Shown here one piece after another: positions 1-7,968 of a stretch of 36,424 nt of DNA. The number at the start of each line of letters is the position of its first letter. Within the stretch, counting starts at the first letter, position 1. This DNA is from Nemertoderma westbladi (taxonomy: Eukaryota; Xenacoelomorpha; Nemertodermatida; Nemertodermatidae). The position numbers were made by a program, and so were the translations under genes. The stretch covers positions 1 to 36,424 of the forward strand of contig JAUCBJ010002372.1 of assembly GCA_032718475.1 (NCBI GenBank), read 5' to 3'. The notes beneath the pieces were generated by a model. It saw only the letters and a list, made by a program, of their open reading frames with translations, searched no databases and had not been told where the DNA came from.

Positions 1-2637
1 GTAGCGGCCCCCTCCATATTTCTGTGTCGCATGACCTATTTCCATCCAAGGGTCTCGTTGTTCTTGCTCCTATCGGGGTATATTGTTGATATTGCGATGG
101 GGGAATGTCACCCTGTCCCCCCCCCCCCCCCCACCGGTATGTTTGGTACTGGGGTTGATGTTAATATATTGGGGCCCATGCACCTATCCGCAATAATTCC
201 CCCCTCCCCTGGGTATATGTTATGTCCTTGCATGCTGTAGTCATACTGCTGTACTGGTACCGGTATAGGCCTATCAGCTTCTGGCCTACCTGCCGGTATG
301 TACTCCGCGACTTCCGGGTTTAATTCCGTCGTCCGCGCTATCCTATCGCCTACATTATTCCTGTCAGCATGGCCTATGGTATGTGCAGTAAGGCCTACAG
401 TATGTCCTACAGTCTGTATGTGTTGCTCGGGATCGAAGTTTATTCTTCTCGAATAATCCTCCCCGCGGCTACCGTACTCTCGATCTGTAGGTATATCCCG
501 TCGGAAAGTTTCTCTTCGACCCCCTCTACTACTCTCGTCTTCGTGCCGGTACATCGCGTACCCCTCTCTCGACGCGTAACGCGTCTCGTCAGGTCGCGTC
601 TCTCCGGGACGACGGCAATCTCCCGAAGTTCGACCCCACCGACTCTCCCTTTCCATCTCGACCACCGACGGCTCGCTATCCGTCCTCGCTCTCCTGTCGT
701 TCGCGGCGATACTTCTTCTGCTGTCTTCTCTTCTTCTCCTCTCAGTGCAGTATTCCCGCTCATGAGATCTCTCGTCGACCTCCCGGTTAAACTCCACTGT
801 TCTTCTTCCCTCTTCTGATCGGGCTCGACGCTTCGTCCGCCCTCTCGCGACGTCAACCTGCCTCTCTCTGCTCGATCGCACGCCGCTGGGGATACTCGCA
901 ATCCCCCTATTACTCTCCGTCGCCGGGTGTTGCGGTTTACCTGATTCGGCCCGCGCATTATCCGCCGACGCCTGTGGGACACTCTCTGCCCCCCCCCCCC
1001 CCCCCCCCCCTCTCGCCACCTAACTTCTCGTTGTGGGGCTCCTGTAGCCCCCCCCCCCCCCCCCCCCCACTCGCCACATATCACACCGCTACCTCTTACT
1101 TCTCTTCTACACCCCTCTCCAGTCGACACAATATTTCTACTGCGGCTGGGTTCGCTTACCCCTGCCTCTCTCTCCACTACTACTTGGCCTATCGGGCCTA
1201 CTCCGGGTTGGCTCAACCCCGCCACCCCCTGCCTACTAACTACGTGGCCTACCAGGCCGCCGTCGGCTCGACTCAACCCCGCCACCTCCTGCCTACTAAC
1301 TACGTGGCCTACCAGGCCGCCGTCGGGTCGACTCAACCCCGCCACCTCCTGCCTACTAACTACGTGGCCTACCAGGCCGCCGTCTGTCGGGTTATACACG
1401 TCCGACGCGTTCGCGTTAATAGCACCTATATTAGAAACGGAATTATTTTGTTCGTTCGAAATAGAATCATTTGGATTATTTTGCGCGACTACACTATTTG
1501 AATTATTTTGTAAATTCGGGCTTGGATCATTATTTAAATTATTTGAGTTATTATTATTTTCTAAATTTAAATTATTATTCGGATTATTTTGCACGTTTAA
1601 ATTGAAATTATTATTTAGATTATTTGTATTTAAATTCAAATCACTACTACCAGGCAAAGTATTTCCTGCAATATAAGCTTGGTTAGGATTATCCAATACG
1701 GTACCATTAATATTAACGTCGTCTACTGTAGTATTATTATTACCCCCCCCCCCCCCCCGCCCGTACGGTCACACCAGTTTCGGGTCTGTCGTGCGGTCCC
1801 TGTAAGTGGGGTATTAATAAATATATCCACGGCCCTTGGCTCCTCGAAAATCTTCGAGTCAGCCTCGCTCTCAGACGCCCCTATCCGCGCCAGTTCCAGT
1901 TCGCGCGTACGTCTAGTTTTGTACTCTATAAGCTCGCCTTGCTGTCTTTCCAATTCTTTTCGCTCACGCTCCTCTCTTGCCATTCTCTCCCGACCCTCCC
2001 GTGCGTTCTGGTCGGCCAATTCCGCCTCTCTCCTAGCTCCCTCCCTTCGCCTCGCCTCACGCTCTTTACGCTCACTTTCCTCCCTCGCCTCACGTTCCTT
2101 GCGTTCATTTTCCTCTCTCGCCTCACGCTCCTTGCGTTCCGCCTCACGCTCTTTGCGTTCACTTTCCCGTCTCGCCTCACGCTCCTTGCGTTCACTTTTC
2201 TCTCTCGCCACACGCTCCTCTTGTTCCTTCCTCCCTATTTCCTCACACTCTCTAAGGCTTTTCGCGGCCCTTTCGGCCCTCTCTCCGGTTTCTCTAATCA
2301 GTACCATTTCCTTCTCTAGTTGCATTCTCCCCTCCTCTAACCGTCTATTTATCTCTCTCTGACCTTGCGCTATCAGGTCGAGATGGTACGTGGCATTTAT
2401 CTCTCTCACCCGTCTTTCTTTTACGGAGGATGTAGCAGACTTATCGGTTACGACGGATTCCCTCCGCCTTCCCGACCTACTAACTTTCCCCCTCTTCCCG
2501 GAACTTCCTCCGACCGACGAGATCGAATCCTCGGGGTCAACCTCGGATTCGCCCTCCTCAGGTCTCCTCCAACCCACTGATTTTATACCCTGGGCATCGA
2601 CTAAGTATGGCCCTACGTACACTGCACTAGGTTGCAT
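1..2637 (-). CDS. Low-complexity coiled-coil / Asn-rich / Arg-rich protein, frame broken at poly-G tracts, partial at left edge
   Basis: I do not recognise the family. The first segment (ATG at 2637, begins MQPSAVYVGPYLVDAQ) is 304 residues: an acidic/Ser-rich head, a highly charged Lys/Glu/Arg region (about residues 78-250) with ERKEREAR-type repeats that should form a long coiled coil, then poly-Gly. The next frame (about 1742-1069) is Asn-rich, then has 20-residue repeats starting DGGLVGHVVSRQ. A third frame (about 1010-133) is Arg/Glu/Ser-rich and ends in Gly. A further frame (116 to 1) is open to the window edge. Each frame change falls at a poly-C run (1743-1758, 989-1010, 117-132), so one continuous reading frame of over 850 codons is likely. 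Charged coiled coil plus basic low-complexity sequence would fit a retroelement gag or a structural host protein. No capsid, zinc knuckle or enzyme motif is visible. Confidence 0.5.
117..132. repeat. Poly-C run of 16, third frame switch
   Basis: Sixteen consecutive C. In the incoming minus-strand frame a TGA follows shortly after the run. Another frame (begins GQGDIPPSQYQQY) is open from here to the window edge. Confidence 0.85.
989..1010. repeat. Poly-C run of 22, second frame switch
   Basis: Twenty-two consecutive C. The best low-complexity frame to the left (Arg/Glu/Ser-rich, open to about 108) is not the one entering from the right, and its own frame has a TAG just upstream of the tract. 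Confidence 0.9.
1048..1068. repeat. Poly-C run of 21
   Basis: Twenty-one consecutive C, read as Gly in the minus-strand frame. It lies 37 bp from a second run at 989-1010. Confidence 0.9.
1145..1384 (-). repeat. 60-bp coding minisatellite (20-residue repeat)
   Basis: Three nearly identical 60-bp units lie at about 1205-1384, with a fourth degenerate unit at 1145-1204. They encode 20-residue repeats starting DGGLVGHVVSRQEVAG. Unit length is a multiple of three, so copy number can change without breaking the frame. The neighbouring segment at about 1409-1642 is strongly Asn-rich. Confidence 0.8.
1743..1758. repeat. Poly-C run of 16 (poly-G in the coding sense), first frame switch
   Basis: Sixteen consecutive C. 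On the minus strand the upstream frame enters the run as Gly codons and reaches a stop about 20 nt past it. The open Asn-rich frame downstream needs a run length that is 2 modulo 3 (14 or 17 G). Confidence 0.9.
2044..2199 (-). repeat. 33-bp coding tandem repeat (11-residue KEREAR unit)
   Basis: Within the coiled-coil part of the minus-strand frame, units of about 11 codons reading SERKEREAREE recur four to five times with small length changes. On the plus strand they show as repeated CTCACGCTCCTTGCGTTC-like blocks. The repeat is the likely source of length variation in the coiled coil. Confidence 0.75.
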
Positions 2638-2817
2638 ACCCCATAAATGAGCATAAATTGCATAACCCCATCTACTGCAGTTACCGACTCAATCTAGCCC
2701 ACTGATTATATTACTAATATTACTTAATTACAATTATAAATATTTTGGTTATGTAAGATATGTGGCTGGCTATGGGTCCTGGTGTATATATTAGATTTTT
2801 TAATGTTTGTTTGTTTG
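2638..2817. other. AT-rich non-coding stretch upstream of the coiled-coil frame
   Basis: No reading frame or RNA gene is visible. It holds the 5' flank of the minus-strand coiled-coil frame. An AT-rich TATA-like stretch around 2735-2745 could serve that gene, but nothing confirms this. Confidence 0.4.
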
Positions 2818-2839
2818 AATAAATTTGAATTGAATTGAA
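2818..2839 (+). other. AATAAA signal followed by a TTGAA-repeat tail, likely 3' end of a retroelement
   Basis: AATAAA at 2818-2823 runs straight into a short TTGAA microsatellite. A poly(A) signal merged with a simple tail is typical of LINE or SINE 3' ends and differs from the (TAG)n tails of the two LINE families here. No upstream coding part is recognisable, so the copy would be extremely 5'-truncated. It could instead be the 3' end of an unseen plus-strand transcript. Confidence 0.35.
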
Positions 2840-3005
2840 GGCAAAGGCTTGATACGCATCTGCAATAGAGATGATACACGCCCCACTCTGTCTATACTGG
2901 ATGCTCCTCTACCAGTGTTAGGTAACCTAACCCAGGAGGCACACTTGGTTCAGGGTGTAACAAATGGACCCCTACAGTTTGCAGCAGGGCTGTAGGCCAT
3001 GGATA

Positions 3006-3072
3006 GGCGGAAGGTAATCAACCAACGGCTAGACATGCTGACAAGGTCGGCGGAAGGTAATCACCCAACGGC
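3006..3072 (+). repeat. 24-bp direct repeat, 43-bp period, in the LINE A leader
   Basis: GGCGGAAGGTAATCA followed by MCCAACGGC (M is A or C) occurs at 3006-3029 and 3049-3072 with one mismatch. Tandem repeats are common in LINE 5' untranslated or promoter regions. The rest of 2922-3209 has no long open frame. Confidence 0.8.
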
Positions 3073-3209
3073 GACCTAATGCGAAGACGCTTGTAGGAGT
3101 TGCGACCACAAGCGGTTTACTCTCGCAACTGAAAGATATGAGTATGAGAACCGTCCAGGAGAAATACCGGCTCGGTCGTCGGCCGGGTCAACAAGGACCG
3201 CGTCCCTAA

Positions 3210-4244
3210 GTGGTACACCATGCTGGGGTCGATAAATCGGCTACTGGAACAGAAGACAGAGAAGAAAGAAGAACCAACCTGTTGAAATGTAAAAATACAC
3301 TAAAGATTGCTACAATGAACGCACGCACGCTGAAAGCACATACCAAACAGGGTCACATGGTCGCTCTAGCAATGGAATATAACATCGACATCATTTGCAT
3401 CCAAGAACATCGGATTTGTCATGAAGACACTGCCATAAAGTACAATGACATTGGAAATGGATGGACATTAGTAACAAGCTCAGCAGTAAGAAACTCGGCC
3501 AATGCATCAATTGGAGGAGTAGGAATTCTGCTAAGCCCATTTGCACTTAAGACCCTAAACAACATCGAATCTATAAATTCCAGGGTTATGATCGCAACAT
3601 TTGATGGGAATTCCAAGACAACAGTAATATGTTGCTACAGTCCAACCAATGCCTCAGAGACAGAACAAGCAGTCAAGTTTTATGAAGATCTGACTGGACT
3701 TATAAAGGAAATTCCGAAACACAATGTTAAAGTCATTGCTGGTGACCTGAATGCGTAAATTGGCCCAGAAGACATCAAGGGTTACACCTATAACACCAGT
3801 TCTAACAGAAATGGGTACTTACTTTTAGATCTAATGGAAGAATGTGAATTGATACCAACAAACACCACATTCGAAAAGAGTAAGGGGAAGCTATGGACCT
3901 TTCAATACCCTAATGGAACCAAAGCACAACTGGATTACATCCTTATAAACAAAAAGATGAAAAGCATGATCAACTGCGAGGCATACAGCTCGTTCAACCT
4001 AATTGGTTCGGACCACAGAATTGTGACTGCAGAGATCAGACTCAGTTTGAGAGCCAGCAAACCCAGAACAAGCAAGCAAATCAACTATGACTGGGAGAAC
4101 CTCAGAACTGACAATGCAGTAAAGGATGCTTACACAGTAGAAGTTCAAAACCGCTTTGAAGCACTTCAGTCAATGGATGAAGACCAGTCCACCGATTCAA
4201 TATACCAGAATATAATAAAAGCCCACCCACAAGGAATCAGCTAA
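3210..4244 (+). pseudogene. LINE A endonuclease domain (APE/EEP-type), inactivated
   Basis: The translated frame shows the exonuclease-endonuclease-phosphatase signature in order: ATMNARTL, then ICIQEHR (catalytic Glu), GGVGILLS, a CYSPTN strand, GDLNA (catalytic Asp-Asn), LDYILI and GSDHRIV (catalytic Asp-His). This enzyme nicks target DNA to prime reverse transcription. One TAA (3756-3758) directly after GDLNA interrupts an otherwise single frame. No convincing ATG start lies upstream: a TAA precedes the frame at 3207, and the first ATG (3315) sits inside the first motif, so the original start is lost. Downstream (4245-4600) all frames are broken by stops. Confidence 0.85.
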
Positions 4245-4602
4245 GAGGCATATCCCCTAAAAACCCAAACGAAAACAGTATGTGCCATGGCAAAACTCTG
4301 AAGTTACTTGTAAGAGAGAAGATCTTAAGATAGCCTACAAAGTAAAAACCGAATAACCAACAACCGAAAACATTAACAATAAGAATGCTAAGGGCGATCT
4401 TAAATTCGCCTACAATATCAGCCAGGAAAAGTACATACATGATAAAATTGAAGCAATTACAACTGATCACATACAGCAACAATCAAGACTTACCTGGCAA
4501 ACTGTAAATGAGGTATCTGGCTGGAAAAGTTGTGCAAATGGGAGCCTCAAAGCCGATAGTCCCGAAGAACGTGTTGGGAAGTGGAAAAATCACTTCAGCA
4601 AC

Positions 4603-5245
4603 TTGGTTGGGCAGTTACAAAACATCGCGGTCAGCCCTAAAAGGAAAATATATGACAAGACACTACTACCTATAGAGACAGGTGACTTCACACCTGCCGA
4701 ACTCCAAAGAAGCATTAAAAGCATGTCCACTAATAAAGCGAGTGGATTAGATGAAATCCCAGCGGAGGTATGGAAAACAGGAGTGCTAAACAGACCATTA
4801 TTGAATGTTTGCAACCGGATGTTAAAAGGGAAAAGCCACCACCAATTTGGACTAAAGGTCAACTAAAGCCTCTCCCCAAGAAAGGAGACCTCGGTATACC
4901 AACAAACTATCGTGGGATCTGTCTGCTTGTGGTAGCTGCCAAAATATACAATAAAATGATTCTATATAGGATTAGACCTTACATAGAGAAACTACTGCGT
5001 AAGAGCCAAAACGGATTTCGACCAAATAGATCAACAATAGCTCAGATACTTGCACTGCGGAGACTGATTGAAGGAATTAAGTCAAAGAATCTCCCCACAG
5101 TCATGACTTTTGTGGACTTCAAGAAGGCATTCGACTCCATCCATTGAGGTAAAATGCTTGAAATCCTAAGAGCTTATGGAATACCAGAAGTAATTGTTGC
5201 TGGCATTGGATTGTTATATTGTGACACAGAAGCACAGGTACTCTC
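4603..5245 (+). pseudogene. LINE A reverse transcriptase, N-terminal half
   Basis: Begins with a KASGLDEIPAEVWK motif, then PIWTKGQLKPLPKKGD, NYRGICLL, QNGFRPNRST and RT motif A (TFVDFKKAFDSI, first catalytic Asp, about 5110-5144). There is a frameshift near 4830-4850. A TGA at 5145 sits where related elements have Arg, which is consistent with CGA to TGA decay. The domain stops at 5245, where LINE B is inserted, and resumes at 6755. Confidence 0.85.
5236..5245. repeat. TSD of nested LINE B (left copy)
   Basis: AGGTACTCTC, identical to 6745-6754 on the other side of the insert. Immediately right of it is the reverse-complement (TAG)n tail, 5246-5256. Confidence 0.9.
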
Positions 5246-6744
5246 TACTACTACTAGGATCGGCATGCTGCATTGCAGCTGTATTTTTAAGAATGCTGTG
5301 CTGGCTTATCGACAAAATTGCACCGCCACAACTCCCTATCACCCATGACATTTGCTAGATCATCCGCATCTTCAAGGCCAGTGTCCTTTAAGATGCGTCT
5401 CAAGAAAGTCATGGGCTGTCCACCATGCTTATTCACTCCATGAGGCTGCCAAAGTACAAGATTATGCACTGGCTGGTCCTCACGGCGAAAGCAATGTCCT
5501 GCAAAGCGGAGGCGATTTTGTTCTAGTGTCAAGCTTGGGGGAACCAATGATACACCTCCAATGTTATATAGTGTCTGGTTGGAGATGTGTGCATTGAACT
5601 TGACACAATGAACCCGGCGTGGCATTATTGTGAATGTGCCATCCAGAGATTTGGTGTCCTCAGCAGTTAGAGCCCAGCATGGACTCCCATAGAGGAGTAC
5701 TGGAACTACTGTTGCTCCAAATAACCGGACCTTAAGTTTCCGATTAATTCTCGGTGACTTCAATATCCTGGAAAGCCTATTCAAGGCTGCCCATGCCTTT
5801 CCCTTACGTGACTTCCGGATCCATGATCCCAGGTAGCAGAAGTCATCCACATGCTCAAGCATACCATCTATTGAGCTTATGCTCAACCGATCATAGACTT
5901 GCTGAGGACTTTCAAAGTTAACTGTCAAAATTTTGGTCTTTCTGGAGTTAATAAAAAGACCAACACTAGAAGCAGCATGTTCTAATGAGCTGAGGAGCCG
6001 TTGGGCTCCCTCTAGTGATTCTGAGAGTACTCCTAAGTCATCAGCAAAGTCTAGATCAGTTAGGTACTTGGCAGGATTTCCTCGACTTCTGGAGCCAGTA
6101 GGTGGAGTTATCATCACCCCATCATCATTATGATGATCTAAGGACATGCGTAGAACATAGTCAACAACAATTATGAACAAGAATAGTGGAAGTGTGTCTC
6201 CCTGTAGGACGCCCCATAACACTTCAAATGGTTCTGTGTCACCGTCAACAGTAGACACAAATGTTGTCGAACCATCGTATACTGATCTGATTGCTGCAAT
6301 AATTTCATCAGGAATCCCATATAATGAAAGTATGCTGAACATACGTGAGCGAGAGACTGAATCAAAGGCCTTGAAGAAGTCAACAAAGATAACAGCCAGA
6401 TGCCTGTCTTTCTTTTTTGATAACTCTTCAATTATCCTTCTAAATGCGAAAATGGGCTCCATGGTCCCACGACCTTTACGGAACCCATTCTGATTTCCAC
6501 GGAGCAGTCTCTCAATGGGATCCCTGATGCGATTTAATATAATTCTATTGTATAGCTTTGCAGCAATTGAGATCAATGAGATTCCCCGAAAAGAACCATA
6601 GAGTGTTAGGTTGCCCTTCTTGGGAACTGGCACCAACTTATTTGTTTTCATTTCTTGTAGGACACTTGTTGTTCGGGTAGATGAGCTTTAAACACTCAGG
6701 TATTTTAACGACAATTATTTTAACAAATATTTTAACTCAGGACG
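5246..6744 (-). mobile_element. LINE B copy 1: 5'-truncated, nested antisense inside LINE A
   Basis: The minus strand reads from mid reverse transcriptase to the (TAG)n tail (5246-5256) and closely matches the copy at 18152-19708. It is bounded by perfect 10-bp TSDs, and removing it restores the LINE A reading frame exactly. The 5' junction (about 6700-6744) holds 35-45 bp of filler with repeated TTAAAAT and CCTGAGT pieces. Relative to copy 2 it has a deletion of about 18-19 bp near 6670 and an 18-bp in-frame deletion near 5815. Confidence 0.92.
5287..6651 (-). pseudogene. LINE B copy 1 reverse transcriptase plus C-terminal domain (454 residues, truncated)
   Basis: Open from MKTNKLVPVPKKGN to the natural stop at 5287. 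In order: FRGISLISIAAKLYN, QNGFRKGRGT, motif A VIFVDFFKAFDSV, motif B WGVLQGDTL, motif C LDFADDLGVLS with both catalytic Asp, the thumb-like DDFCYLGSWI, then AGHCFRRED and LVLWQPHG near the C-terminus. Reverse transcriptase copies element RNA into DNA at the nicked target. The frame is intact apart from loss of six residues after LGSWIRKS. It lacks the endonuclease and the start of the RT domain, so it cannot move by itself. Confidence 0.88.
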
Positions 6745-6754
6745 AGGTACTCTC
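6745..6754. repeat. TSD of nested LINE B (right copy)
   Basis: AGGTACTCTC, the right-hand duplicate of 5236-5245. LINE A coding sequence resumes directly after it as PDGDTELFSILTGVLQGDT. Confidence 0.9.
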
Positions 6755-7691
6755 ACCAGATGGTGATACTGAGTTGTTCTCAATCCTGACTGGCGTACTG
6801 CAAGGTGACACATTAGCACCATTACTATTTGTAATTGTACTGGATTACGCAATGAGGACGGCCACAAAGGGTGAAGACCTGGGATTCACACTTCAAGAAC
6901 GCAGAAGTAGTAGATATCCGGCAACTACAGTCACACACACCGTCTTTGCGGATGATATCGCCCTGCTCTCTAATACCCTAGCAGATGCACAGCTTCTACT
7001 AAATAAAGTGGAGAGGGCTGCTAAGGAGGTTATACTGCATATAAATGCTTCAAAGACCGAATTCATGACCTTTAATGTTGATGGAAACTTGACAACCATT
7101 GATAATAATCAACTAAGGAAGGTCGACGACTTCCAGTATCTTGGATCATGGATAGAGAGTAGCAAAAAGGACATAGAAGTTAGGAAAGCAAAGGCTTGGG
7201 TAGCTCTATCAAAAATGGATACTATCTAGAATTCAGATCTCTCCAGGCACCTGAAGACTAAGTTCTTTCGAGCCACAGTGGAAAGTGTATTTTTATACGG
7301 GGGTGAGACCAGGACACTGACTAAATCACTTGAACAACGAATTTATGGTTGCTACACAAGACTACTAATGGCAGCCCTAAACATCAGCTGGAGACTACAC
7401 ATGACAAACGCAGAGCTTTATGGTACAATACCACCTGTATCAACCACCCTCCGTGAACAAACGCCGATTAAGATTCAGTGGGCACTGCTGGCGAAGTAAA
7501 GACGAGGTCATACCAGATCTACTTCTCTGGCAACCAACTCATGGAAAGCGTAGTCGTCGACGACCGGCTATACATATATAGATCAACTTGAAAGGGATAC
7601 TGAACTTGGGAGAAACGAAATTGCGACAACTATGGAGAATCGGGAAGCCTGGAAGGATCTCATTTGCACTATCCGAGTTCGCTCGACCTAG
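6755..7691 (+). pseudogene. LINE A reverse transcriptase C-terminal half and C-terminal domain
   Basis: Carries RT motif B (GVLQGDTLAPLLF), motif C (FADDIALLS, about 6946-6972), KTEFMTFN and DDFQYLGSWIESS, then after a TAG at 7227 the FFRATVESVFLYG stretch. A 1-base frameshift near 7460 moves to RLRFSGHCWRSKDE and LLLWQPTHGKRSRRRP. Another shift near 7570 gives a last frame ending REAWKDLICTIRVRST, whose stop codon is the first TAG of the (TAG)n tail at 7689. The GHC...LWQP...RP region is shared with LINE B, so it is a conserved C-terminal domain of this element group. Confidence 0.8.
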
Positions 7692-7699
7692 TAGTAGTA
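7689..7699 (+). repeat. (TAG)n 3' tail of LINE A
   Basis: TAGTAGTAGTA directly abuts the coding end and precedes the candidate TSD at 7701. It is the same tail type as in both LINE B copies. Confidence 0.85.
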
Positions 7700-7827
7700 C
7701 CCAGTGCTAGTACACAAACTATAGGGAAGGCAACAGATGTGGGGTATCTAAGCAACAGCATTGTGACGTAATACCTGAAATCGATGCATTTTCCACCACC
7801 ATATTATAGTATATATCGGAGCAATCC

Positions 7828-7845
7828 TTATTATTGCCCAACTGC
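7828..7845 (+). repeat. Isolated single satellite-A-like motif
   Basis: TTATTATTGCCCAACTGC matches 16 of 18 bases of the satellite A core (CTATTATTACCCAACTGC). It lies about 225 bp outside the array, in otherwise unrelated sequence. Confidence 0.55.
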
Positions 7846-7903
7846 GTTTCAGTTAGATTAAATTCTTTAAGTATATGTGTGCCCCTGTCACTGTTGCTAT
7901 CAT

Positions 7904-7968
7904 TGTATACAAAGGGTAAAATATTTTTTTTCACGTCACTGCACGGTCAGCTTTACCCTTTGTATACA
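7904..7968. repeat. Perfect 17-bp inverted repeat with 31-nt loop
   Basis: TGTATACAAAGGGTAAA at 7904-7920 is the exact reverse complement of 7952-7968. It could fold as a hairpin or be the remnant of a small inverted-repeat element. No flanking TSD is obvious. Confidence 0.75.

Larger units (their letters stand above)
2922..7700 (+). mobile_element. LINE A: near-full-length, decayed APE-type non-LTR retrotransposon (RTE-like)
   Basis: Order is leader, AP-endonuclease domain, reverse transcriptase, C-terminal GHC/LWQP domain and a (TAG)n tail at 7689-7699. Removing the nested insert and one TSD (5246-6754) leaves about 3270 bp, close to the usual 3.2-3.3 kb of RTE-type elements. The absent 3' UTR and trinucleotide tail also fit RTE-like elements, but the clade is my inference. 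Candidate TSDs are CCAGTGTTAG (2912-2921) and CCAGTGCTAG (7701-7710), with one mismatch. In-frame stops (3756, 5145, 7227) and several frameshifts show the copy is dead. Confidence 0.85.

Noticed and set aside
108-2362. Plus-strand frames opposite the coiled-coil gene (for example 369-818, 974-1501, 1679-2362)
   Set aside because: Ser/Leu/Pro-rich antisense shadows of the charged minus-strand frame, with no independent signals.
7719-7934. 71-codon minus-strand frame
   Set aside because: Short, no recognisable motif, and overlaps the inverted repeat and spacer DNA.
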